From an uncultured Bacteroidaceae bacterium (lineage in GTDB: Bacteria > Bacteroidota > Bacteroidia > Bacteroidales > Bacteroidaceae): a stretch of DNA of 41,074 nt. The stretch lies in NCBI GenBank assembly GCA_934394435.1, contig CAKRRN010000022.1, forward strand, positions 1-41,074, in the 5' to 3' direction. Position 1 is the stretch's first letter, and every line of letters begins with the position of its first letter. A program made the translations under genes and the position numbers. Positions 1 through 7,240 of the stretch are shown in pieces. Under the pieces are notes generated by a model. It was given only the letters and a program-made list of their open reading frames with translations, did not search any database and was not told the origin of the DNA.

Positions 1-761
1 CATGTTCGTGGGAATAACTTTCGATGAAGAAAACTACAAGTGGGAAACTTGTCTCTAATAGTTGCGCAAGGGGAAGGGAGGAGAAGGATGGGCGAAGTGA
101 GCTTTTGAAAATAACACAGAACGGTCAAAAAAATATTTAAAAAAGCAATGCCATCTGGAGCATCTCCTTCGCTCGTTTCACATCTACTGGCTTACAGGGT
201 ATTGCTTGTCAAAACAGGAGAACAATACGGAACGAAGAGGAAATCTGGCAAAGGATGCTTAAAAAAATATAGAATCTATAATTAAATGGATTTCTACTAA
301 GAATAAGTGACTGAATTAGCCAAAGATGGACATTTTCTAAGTTTTTCAACAAAGAGAAAGCAGGGCTTTTTTTTCTTTACAAAAAAAGAGCATTAGGTAG
401 TTTTATATAAGAAATTATACTCGTTTTTTTTCTTAAAAGCCCAGTCACATTTTTCTCCTCAATTCGCTTCAAATCTCGTTCCGAAGTTTTCTATTCTAGG
501 CATCACATATTGGAAGCAAAAAACCTTACAACAAATCAATTAGCCTTTCTAACTCTATTTGCACCTACCTCATCATTCTCCGCATTTTTTCAGGTTAAGA
601 ATCAGTAAGCGAAAAGGTCCTTGTATAATATATTTTCACACAGTGGCTCCAATGGTTGCACTGGCCAACTTACGAATTGGGATGGAACACAATAGGATAG
701 ATTTAGGAGCATAATCAAGAAAAAAACAAGGGGTACAACAGCTATTAAAACTAAAAGTAAT
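1..761. other. AT-rich stretch without a recognised gene
   Basis: No coding region that I can support lies here. A weak hairpin with a T-run (AAAGC, loop AGG, GCTTT, then T's, about 357-374) could be a plus-strand terminator for a gene left of the window. Bases 2-58 are an open frame of 18 codons ending in TAA and could be the tail of such a gene, but this is too short to judge. The rest is A/T-rich with homopolymer runs. Confidence 0.5.
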
Positions 762-1889
762 CTATTGACTTACTGTCAATATCACATACTCCGATTGGGT
801 GCCTATACGAAATTTTCCGCCCCAGATACCCATGCCAGAACTGACGTAGTATTGTGTATTGCCTTTCTTCAGCGCACCATAAGCTTTTTCGTACAGGGCT
901 TCTGTAATCCATGATGCTGGCCACACCTGCCCGTGGTGGGTATGACCGCTGAACTGAAAGTCGATGCCATTATGCTCTGCCTCCTCCAAATGATAAGGCT
1001 GATGGTCGAGAAGAATGGTAAATTCTTTTGTTCCGCTATTACCGTCTGTCGTCAGCTTCGCTTGCTTCATTATCTCCTGAAGCGAAAGCCGGCGTGTATT
1101 GGTCCTGTCATCCCTGCCTATTACTGCGATATTACCCATCTTAACCACACTGTCACGAAGAAGGGTTATGCCTGCCTTATGGTAAAACTGCTGCGCAAGC
1201 GGTTCTCCACTATAATACTCGTGGTTGCCAAGGCAAGCGTACACAGGAGCCTTCAACCGATGAAACTCCTCTGCCACACGTTCCTCCAGCAATGGGCGCA
1301 CGCTGATGTCTATGATGTCGCCAGCTATAAGCACGAGGTCGGGCTGCTCTGCGTTTATCATGTTCACCCATCGCTTGAACTCAGAGCAACGGTTGTGGTA
1401 GCCCAAGTGAAGATCGCTGAGAAGAACAATTTTTGCAGCAGACTTGTCATTCAATGACACTTCCTTGTTTGTCTTGATGTCAATCTGCTCCCTAACCTTA
1501 TTAGTATAATGTATGTTGCCATATACAAAGACAAGGAACATCACGGCAAGTATACCTAACGATGTATTGCCATTGCTCACAAGCCATGCCTTCGGAATGA
1601 GATGCAAGAGTCGTCCCAAGTCGAGCGCAAGGAATATCATCACCAGGTAGAGGAGGATAAAGATAAAGGAGTTTCCCACCTCATACATGACAGTAGCCGC
1701 ATTGAGTGGCATCTTTTCTATCGCTCCAGAAAAGCCCATGAACATGGAACAAAACAAAGCCACGAATAAGGCAATAACTGCCCATCGCCAACCGTTAGCC
1801 AAGGGCAGCACGTGCCAAATGCGCCATGCGGTGTATGTTGCACCTATCAATGGCAATACAAGGAATATTATCAACCAGATATATTTCAT
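762..1889 (-). CDS. Membrane-anchored metallophosphoesterase (YkuE/YaeI-like)
   Basis: A 375-residue protein with about four hydrophobic segments in the first 130 residues (roughly 4-22, 33-55, 68-92, 108-126), followed by a calcineurin-like phosphoesterase domain. The metal-binding motifs are all visible: DLH at 159-161, GD at 190-191, GNHE at 221-224, H296 in LDHQP, and GHTH at 315-318. This arrangement fits the integral-membrane phosphoesterases of the YkuE/YaeI group, some of which act on lipid-linked phosphate such as UDP-diacylglucosamine; the substrate here cannot be read from sequence. The gene is on the same strand as the glycoside hydrolase upstream, but about 140 bases separate them, so co-transcription is uncertain. 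It starts at an ATG and has full family length. Confidence 0.9.
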   Translation of the reverse strand: MKYIWLIIFLVLPLIGATYTAWRIWHVLPLANGWRWAVIALFVALFCSMFMGFSGAIEKMPLNAATVMYEVGNSFIFILLYLVMIFLALDLGRLLHLIPKAWLVSNGNTSLGILAVMFLVFVYGNIHYTNKVREQIDIKTNKEVSLNDKSAAKIVLLSDLHLGYHNRCSEFKRWVNMINAEQPDLVLIAGDIIDISVRPLLEERVAEEFHRLKAPVYACLGNHEYYSGEPLAQQFYHKAGITLLRDSVVKMGNIAVIGRDDRTNTRRLSLQEIMKQAKLTTDGNSGTKEFTILLDHQPYHLEEAEHNGIDFQFSGHTHHGQVWPASWITEALYEKAYGALKKGNTQYYVSSGMGIWGGKFRIGTQSEYVILTVSQ

Positions 1890-1908
1890 ACGTTTTCTTA
1901 TTTATATT

Positions 1909-2043
1909 TCATTTCGTAGTCAAACAGCACTCATCCCCAAATTCATTGGATGAAACACCTACACGCTTCTTGAACAGGCAACAGAAATTCTTGCCTGTGT
2001 ATTTGCGTAGCACGTAGGTGAGATTATAGCCTTCACCTAAGTT
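1909..2043 (-). pseudogene. Possible AraC-type HTH remnant
   Basis: Just downstream of the glycoside hydrolase stop, in another frame, about 44 codons without an ATG translate to text resembling the ends of both helix-turn-helix motifs of AraC regulators: YVLRKYTGKNF, then LFKKRVGVSSNEF. These segments are normally about 40 residues apart, so if real this is a remnant with an internal deletion. A hairpin (CAGGCAA at 1975-1981, TTGCCTG at 1991-1997) lies in the same stretch. The resemblance is by eye and short, so confidence is low. Confidence 0.25.
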
Positions 2044-4489
2044 TTATCCTACTTACTGATGTCAACAACCCCGACGTTGCTTTTAAGCGCAGTGAAGAAG
2101 CATCGTCTGTGGCTACAAGAAATGAAGCTATCCCTGCCTCTGCCACCTTCCACTGAGGACCACATACTCGTCCGCCATCCAACACCTGCAGATGAACCTC
2201 CATACGGTTCTCACCAAAACACAGCGTGCCAGCCTCATCCTGAAGACGTACATACACGATGAGTAAATCATGGTGTGTGGCAGGCACTCCACTCTCAAAG
2301 TAACAGATATTCATACCCGACACTTTGCCTGGAGTGTGTACGACGTGTTCTGCCACAAGTTTTCCGTCCTTATATCCCAAAGCCTTCAACTCACCTGGTT
2401 TCCACTTAATGTTACGGAATGTGAAGGGAGGAAACTCCAGGTTTGTGGCATTGCCTCCATCGGGTTGTGAGACATACTCTTGAGTGGTTTTTCCGCTGTC
2501 TGGACTCTGTCGTGCCACGCTGTTTCCATTAACCAGTAGTTCCACTTCGTCTACGTTGCCATACACCTGTAGGGTGTTAGGAGTTCCCTCCATCCAGTGC
2601 GAACAGGCAAACACCTCATAGGGCATCGGTCCAGAGGGAAGTGGCATTCCTGCTGCCACTTGTGTACGGAAATAATGAAGGCTGAACTTAGGCAGGCGGA
2701 ACAAATCGGCAGTACCGCTAAAACAAACATTGTCTGCATAGCCACGATTGTAGTCATACATGCTCCACACAGCCTGTCCAGCAGTCCACGGATATTGTGC
2801 ACGATAGCGATTATGACTCCATTGGGCATTCCATGCGTTCTGCACCAAAGCTCGGTCACCCTGGCCACGCGACACACGCGATGTACTGTAGTGTCCCCCA
2901 AACTCCCAATCGTAATATTCGCGGATAAAGCCTGCTTTGGTGGTTTCATTTGCACGATGGAAGCCTTCTGCCCAGTCGTTATAGCACACATCAAACCCTT
3001 CATAGCCATAAGCGTCTCCAGAAGTATAGCACTGGCTACCTGGATATTCCTCATGTGCGGTGCGCACTGCTTGGTCTTTCCATTCTGTGGGTGGCCAAGC
3101 CTCGTTGAGTGTCGTTTCCCACATGACGATGGATGGATGATTGCGGTCACGTCGTATCAAATCGCGAATGTCCTGAAAGGTGTGTTCTGTAAAGGCTGTA
3201 GCCTTATTATAGAACTGCCACCCTGGTATGGGTTCAATAGCCAACAAGCCCAATTCGTCACAGGCATCCAGCACAGAGGGGTCTTGAGGATAATGCCCCA
3301 GACGTACGATACTGAATCCATTGTGGCGAATCTGCCAGATGTCACGATACTGTGCCGCATTAGGAAGTGCATTACCCACGTATGGATATTCCTGATGACG
3401 GTTGGTTCCCTCCAGGCGCAAGGGTTTTCCATTGATGACAAATCCATGCTCTTTGGTGAACTCAATATGGCGTATCCCTATGCGTGTGTCTTCAGCATCC
3501 ATCACTTTGTTTCCCCGAAGTACCTCTGTGCGTAGCACATACAAGGAGGGGGCATCTGGGCTCCAGAGTTTAGGATTCTCCACAACTATCTGCTGACTTA
3601 CGTGCTGTGACTCCCCTGTACGCAAAAGCAATGGTGTGTCTATCGAACCCACCTTGTGACCAATCCCCTTGGCTCGTGTCCATTCGTAAAGACTCTGACG
3701 CACGTGAAGATTTTCTGCTGAAGACAAAGAGTTTGCCACCTGAGTCCGTATGCTTATGTTAGCCTGCGTCTCCGTCACCTTTGGAAAGGTGACAAAAATG
3801 CCTCCGCCTGCCTGCTCTGCAGCCAAAATGGGATGTGTAATGTACACAGGATTCTTAATGATAAGATTCACGCTGCGATACAATCCGCTGTAATAACAGA
3901 AATCCAAATCCTCCACAGGCTTGCCAGGAGGTATGAGAGGATTGTTACGATTGTCCAATCGGACGAGTAATTCATTGGGGCTATCAGCACGAAGCAGTCC
4001 TGTCACATCCACCACGAAAGGCGTGTATCCACCCGAGTGCTGAGTGAGATGTTGTCCATTTAGCCAGATATCAGCCAAGTGCATGGCGGCTCCAAATTCG
4101 AGCCAACAGAGTTTTTTAGCGTCCTGCTTGCTTATAGTAATCTGGCGTCTGTAGTAACAGATTCCTTGCCATTGATGCAGCACAACTTGCGGCTCCATAT
4201 GAGCTGTATGGGGCAGACTCACCTGTTCCCACTTGCCGTGGGCGAGTTGGTCATGCTCTTTTCGTAAGGTCTCTGACGGAACAGCCAATGTCTGGTTTAT
4301 GCCATTCACATGTTCGATATTATACTGTGCACTCCAATCGGCCCCTTGGTTCACGATTTCTCTTCCAGACTGCTCGTCCGTTAAGCGTTGGAAATTCCAA
4401 TCTGAATTTATCGATATTGTTTTCTGAGCTTTAAGAGAGGATAAGCAAAGAATAAAAAATGCAAGAAGTAAAAATCTGTTCTTATGCAT
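2033..4489 (-). CDS. Secreted glycoside hydrolase family 2 (beta-galactosidase/glucuronidase-like)
   Basis: An 818-residue protein starting at the ATG at 4489. The open frame extends 26 codons further, but only this start gives a clean signal peptide (MHKNRFLLLAFFILCLSS, ending LKAQ). The order is the GH2 one: sugar-binding jelly-roll (about 80-220), immunoglobulin-like domain (about 220-330), then the TIM barrel. In the barrel, EGTNRHQEYPYVG and NGFSIVRLGHYPQ are typical. LNEAWPP carries the likely acid/base (N462-E463), and the REYYDWEFG segment (about 523-531) the likely nucleophile. It probably acts in the periplasm or at the outer membrane on a beta-linked glycan. The sugar specificity is not visible, and no susC/susD pair is next to it. 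Confidence 0.9.
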   Translation of the reverse strand: MHKNRFLLLAFFILCLSSLKAQKTISINSDWNFQRLTDEQSGREIVNQGADWSAQYNIEHVNGINQTLAVPSETLRKEHDQLAHGKWEQVSLPHTAHMEPQVVLHQWQGICYYRRQITISKQDAKKLCWLEFGAAMHLADIWLNGQHLTQHSGGYTPFVVDVTGLLRADSPNELLVRLDNRNNPLIPPGKPVEDLDFCYYSGLYRSVNLIIKNPVYITHPILAAEQAGGGIFVTFPKVTETQANISIRTQVANSLSSAENLHVRQSLYEWTRAKGIGHKVGSIDTPLLLRTGESQHVSQQIVVENPKLWSPDAPSLYVLRTEVLRGNKVMDAEDTRIGIRHIEFTKEHGFVINGKPLRLEGTNRHQEYPYVGNALPNAAQYRDIWQIRHNGFSIVRLGHYPQDPSVLDACDELGLLAIEPIPGWQFYNKATAFTEHTFQDIRDLIRRDRNHPSIVMWETTLNEAWPPTEWKDQAVRTAHEEYPGSQCYTSGDAYGYEGFDVCYNDWAEGFHRANETTKAGFIREYYDWEFGGHYSTSRVSRGQGDRALVQNAWNAQWSHNRYRAQYPWTAGQAVWSMYDYNRGYADNVCFSGTADLFRLPKFSLHYFRTQVAAGMPLPSGPMPYEVFACSHWMEGTPNTLQVYGNVDEVELLVNGNSVARQSPDSGKTTQEYVSQPDGGNATNLEFPPFTFRNIKWKPGELKALGYKDGKLVAEHVVHTPGKVSGMNICYFESGVPATHHDLLIVYVRLQDEAGTLCFGENRMEVHLQVLDGGRVCGPQWKVAEAGIASFLVATDDASSLRLKATSGLLTSVSRIKLR

Positions 4490-4528
4490 GTGTCCTAACG
4501 TTAGTTTAACGGTTATGTTTATCAAGCA

Positions 4529-4536
4529 CAAAGTTA
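4529..4536 (-). promoter_or_regulatory. Possible -7 box upstream of the GH2 gene
   Basis: Reads TAACTTTG on the minus strand, a perfect Bacteroidota -7 element, 40 bases before the ATG at 4489. No TTTG -33 box is present at the expected spacing, so this is a partial match. Confidence 0.35.
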
Positions 4537-4732
4537 CATTTTTCTTGTAAAAAAGAAGTCTGAGCACAGTAGAAACTTAGTGAGGACAGACTAATATAGG
4601 TATCAGATTTTCACAAGTAAGGATGGATGATAAGGTAGTATAGCAAGGAATATAGTATTCAATGCCCAAATAATACGTATTAAATGGGCATGTATTATAG
4701 TATTACATTTTAGAGCCACTTTTATTTATTCC

Positions 4733-4747
4733 AAATCGGTCATTAGA
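4733..4747 (+). repeat. Dispersed repeat core, copy 1
   Basis: Exact AAATCGGTCATTAGA. The same 15 bases occur at 26323-26337 (inverted) and 39510-39524, with a two-mismatch copy at 26240-26254. All copies are intergenic. Confidence 0.6.
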
Positions 4748-4916
4748 TTCCGATTTGTATGAGCCTTTATTTCGAGTAGGTTGTGGGGCAGGCGTGTCGA
4801 AGGCATAGTGGACTTTGCTGGGACAAGGTCGGAAGAAAGATGCCAGAAGAAAGGCTGGTAGGGATTGAAAAGAAGAGACGTAGCTGAGTTCACAGGAATT
4901 CAAGCCGAACATGTCT

Positions 4917-4960
4917 AATAGAAAAAGAGGCAAACCTCAACGGCTTGCCTCTTTTCTATT
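4917..4960 (-). terminator. Rho-independent terminator of fba
   Basis: A long hairpin: AATAGAAAAAGAGGCAA (4917-4933) pairs with TTGCCTCTTTTCTATT (4945-4960), with T's at the 3' side on the minus strand. It lies about 55 bases after the aldolase stop codon. Confidence 0.8.
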
Positions 4961-5013
4961 TTAATTTCATTTTCAACACGTACCCAGAAAGAGGGTACGG
5001 CTGAGTGGAGAAA

Positions 5014-6012
5014 TTACAACTTATTGTTGCTGCCCAGCACATCCACAATCTTGTGGATATACATCTTCTTCATGTTCTCGCGAGCGGGCTTCAGATACTG
5101 ACGAGGATCGAAGTCAGCGGGATGCTCTACGAAATGCTTGCGGATAGCAGCAGTCATAGCCAGACGTGAGTCTGAGTCAATATTGATCTTGCACACAGCG
5201 CTCTTGCTTGCCTCACGCAACTGCTCTTCGGGTATACCTACAGCATCAGGCAACTTGCCACCATACTTGTTGATGGTATCTACCTCGTCCTGAGGAACAG
5301 ATGATGATCCGTGGAGCACGATGGGGAAGCCAGGAAGCTTCTCTTCAATCTGGTGCAGGATATCGAATGCCAATGGAGGAGGCACGAGCTTACCCGTCTT
5401 GGGGTCACGTGTGCACTGTGCAGGAGTGAACTTGTACGCGCCATGGCTTGTACCGATAGAGATAGCCAGAGAGTCGCATCCGCTACGAGTGCTGAAATCG
5501 ATTACTTCCTCAGGCTTTGTGTAATGAGAAACCTCAGAGGCAACCTCATCCTCTACACCTGCCAGCACACCCAGCTCAGCTTCAACCGTAACGTCATACT
5601 TATGAGCATACTCAACAACCTTCTTGGTCAGAGCGATATTCTCCTCGTAAGGCAGAGAAGAACCATCAATCATAACGCTTGAGAAACCGTTGTCGATACA
5701 ATCCTTACAAAGCTCGAAGCTATCACCGTGGTCCAGATGAAGAACGATCTGGGGATGCTCGCAACCGAGTTCCTTAGCGTATTCTACAGCACCCTGTGCC
5801 ATATAGCGCAAGATTGTGCCGTTAGCATAGTTGCGTGCGCCCTTTGACACCTGCATGATAACGGGTGACTTAGTCTCAACAGCAGCCTGCACGATAGCCT
5901 GCATCTGCTCCAGTGTGTTGAAGTTAAAAGCGGGGATGGCATAACCACCCTTCACTGCCTTGGCAAACATCTCACGAGTGTTTACCAGACCCAATTCCTT
6001 GTAACTTGTCAT
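5014..6012 (-). CDS. fba: Class II fructose-bisphosphate aldolase
   Basis: A 332-residue zinc aldolase that cleaves fructose-1,6-bisphosphate to dihydroxyacetone phosphate and glyceraldehyde-3-phosphate in cytoplasmic glycolysis/gluconeogenesis. Key residues are in place: D94-H95 in HLDHGDS (catalytic Asp and zinc His), E146 in EAELG, H190 in GTSHGAYKF and H234 in VLHGSSS (zinc ligands). Length and text match the form usual in Bacteroidales. The A/T-rich upstream region and the strong hairpin downstream suggest a monocistronic unit. Confidence 0.95.
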   Translation of the reverse strand: MTSYKELGLVNTREMFAKAVKGGYAIPAFNFNTLEQMQAIVQAAVETKSPVIMQVSKGARNYANGTILRYMAQGAVEYAKELGCEHPQIVLHLDHGDSFELCKDCIDNGFSSVMIDGSSLPYEENIALTKKVVEYAHKYDVTVEAELGVLAGVEDEVASEVSHYTKPEEVIDFSTRSGCDSLAISIGTSHGAYKFTPAQCTRDPKTGKLVPPPLAFDILHQIEEKLPGFPIVLHGSSSVPQDEVDTINKYGGKLPDAVGIPEEQLREASKSAVCKINIDSDSRLAMTAAIRKHFVEHPADFDPRQYLKPARENMKKMYIHKIVDVLGSNNKL

Positions 6013-6077
6013 TTCTTTGAAGTTTTATTTGTTATTGGAATATATGTATTTATTCTTTCTTTTTTCTTTATGCCCTG

Positions 6078-6085
6078 CAAAAATA
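6078..6085 (-). promoter_or_regulatory. Possible -7 box upstream of fba
   Basis: Reads TATTTTTG on the minus strand (TAnnTTTG), 66 bases before the fba start. There is no clear TTTG at the -33 position, so this rests on the -7 match alone. Confidence 0.3.
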
Positions 6086-6260
6086 CCACAAATATGGGGA
6101 ATATGCTCTGAGAAAAGACAATTTTTCTTTATCGTGTTCTGCTAAAAAAACAAAATACTCTGAAAAACAAGTTCGTTTTCCCGTAAAAACGTATAATGTT
6201 GGTGCCTGCCGAAATGGCACAAGAAGTCAAGATACCATATTATGAGTCGGTCCGCTTCGT

Positions 6261-6992
6261 TCACAACAACTGGTAATTGGCAGCATAGGATATGGCCGCT
6301 GAGATACTGTTCACGCCCAGTTTCTGAAATAGTTTTCGCTTACATGTCTTTACCGTATTCTCCGACTTGCAAAGCTTCCTGGCGATACAGGGAACGGTGT
6401 TTCCCCATGTTGAGAGATACAATATACAACGCTCGTGCTCCGTCAGAAGAGGTAATTCTCCCCTTTCCCACCTGTCTGTGCCATCATTGTACTCCATATA
6501 TTTTCTTGAATTTCTATTTAACATAATCACATGTCCACAGGATATCTGCGAGGACAATGATATGGTGCATAGCAATAAATGGGGTCTTCCTTCTGCCGTC
6601 AGCGAAAGTGTAGTGAAAGTGTGATGCACCATATAGGCACCATTATCTTTTTTGAAACGAAAATCAAAATGTAAGGAATAATCCATGCACTGTTCGGGAG
6701 AAAGACTTGCCACCAGTTCCTTCCATTTGGGTCGTGCCCTCAACAGAATCTCCAAATCAGGTGACATGATACACTCATAGTAAAACCCATACCCCATTTT
6801 GCACACTTCAGCAGCAGACAGTCCACACAGAAACTCAAAGTTCCCAGAAGCAAATACAAACTTCTGACGTGTATAGTCAATGACTATGATACCTTGGTAC
6901 AGGCTTCTGGAAAAAGCATTTGCTGTATTGACTATTGCCATTTCAAATTCTTTTTCATTCTTGTCTACAAGACCATATTGTCTCCCTACCAT
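6261..6992 (-). CDS. PAS-like sensor with LuxR-type DNA-binding domain
   Basis: A 243-residue predicted regulator. The N-terminal ~150 residues look like a PAS fold (GIIVIDYTRQKFVFASGNFEFLCG opens it). The C-terminal ~65 residues are a LuxR/GerE helix-turn-helix (LTEHERCILYLS, then IARKLCKSENTVKTCKRKLFQKLGV). No receiver domain is present, so it is probably not phosphorylated by a histidine kinase, and the PAS ligand is unknown. It begins 25 bases after the HlyD-like stub stops and follows the exporter on the same strand, so it is probably the last gene of the peptide locus and a candidate for its regulation. The first ATG has GAGGAG almost touching it; an internal Met 17 codons in (6941) is an alternative start. 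Confidence 0.8.
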   Translation of the reverse strand: MVGRQYGLVDKNEKEFEMAIVNTANAFSRSLYQGIIVIDYTRQKFVFASGNFEFLCGLSAAEVCKMGYGFYYECIMSPDLEILLRARPKWKELVASLSPEQCMDYSLHFDFRFKKDNGAYMVHHTFTTLSLTAEGRPHLLLCTISLSSQISCGHVIMLNRNSRKYMEYNDGTDRWERGELPLLTEHERCILYLSTWGNTVPCIARKLCKSENTVKTCKRKLFQKLGVNSISAAISYAANYQLL

Positions 6993-7017
6993 CTCCTCGC
7001 AATCTCTTATTTATTAT

Positions 7018-7239
7018 CTATTTTGATTTTTCCGCTCCGCAATCACTGCTCACATGCCCCCTATCAAACGAATGGTTCATCATGCAAAAGACCATCAATA
7101 TAGCAATGGTCATAAGAGCCATCACCCACGTGCCTACAAGGGTAAGTCTGGAAGGAGTCTTTTCAATGAACTCCTGCGACTTTTTACTTCTGAATTTGAA
7201 ATTCTTCTGTATTCTCTGATTGTGACCTTTACACTCCAT
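7018..7239 (-). CDS. HlyD-type adaptor N-terminal stub (probable truncation)
   Basis: A 73-residue protein whose ATG is one base after the exporter stop codon (TGA T ATG), which points to translational coupling. Residues about 17-55 (RSKKSQEFIEKTPSR, then the hydrophobic GTWVMALMTIAILMVF) match the usual start of Bacteroidota HlyD/membrane-fusion adaptors: a RSEEVQEI.G..P-like lead-in followed by one inner-membrane helix. The periplasmic barrel-sandwich and beta-barrel domains are missing; after the helix there are only about 20 polar residues. Full-length adaptors are about 400 residues. Either this is a degraded adaptor or a small protein derived from its anchor. The position is where a bacteriocin-type adaptor gene belongs. 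Confidence 0.6.
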   Translation of the reverse strand: MECKGHNQRIQKNFKFRSKKSQEFIEKTPSRLTLVGTWVMALMTIAILMVFCMMNHSFDRGHVSSDCGAEKSK

Positions 7240-7240
7240 A

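Larger units (their letters stand above)
4490..5013. other. Intergenic region between GH2 and fba
   Basis: About 520 bases without a supported gene. It contains the likely GH2 promoter, one copy of the dispersed repeat at 4733-4747, and the fba terminator at 4917-4960. A 76-codon minus-strand frame in the middle (4703-4933) has no family resemblance and overlaps both the repeat and the terminator, so I do not call it a gene. Confidence 0.5.

Noticed and set aside
2..58. Possible 3' end of a gene entering from the left
   Set aside because: Only 18 codons ending in TAA; too short to identify, no independent support.
2597..3535. 312-codon plus-strand open frame
   Set aside because: Antisense to the GH2 catalytic domain; the translation is low in family signal, while the minus strand is a clear enzyme.
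4703..4933. 76-codon minus-strand frame
   Set aside because: Overlaps the dispersed repeat and the fba terminator; no domain or ribosome-binding site.
6195..6225. Small hairpin after the LuxR-type gene (GTGCC...GGCAC)
   Set aside because: Stem of only five base pairs and no T-run on the minus strand, so not called a terminator.
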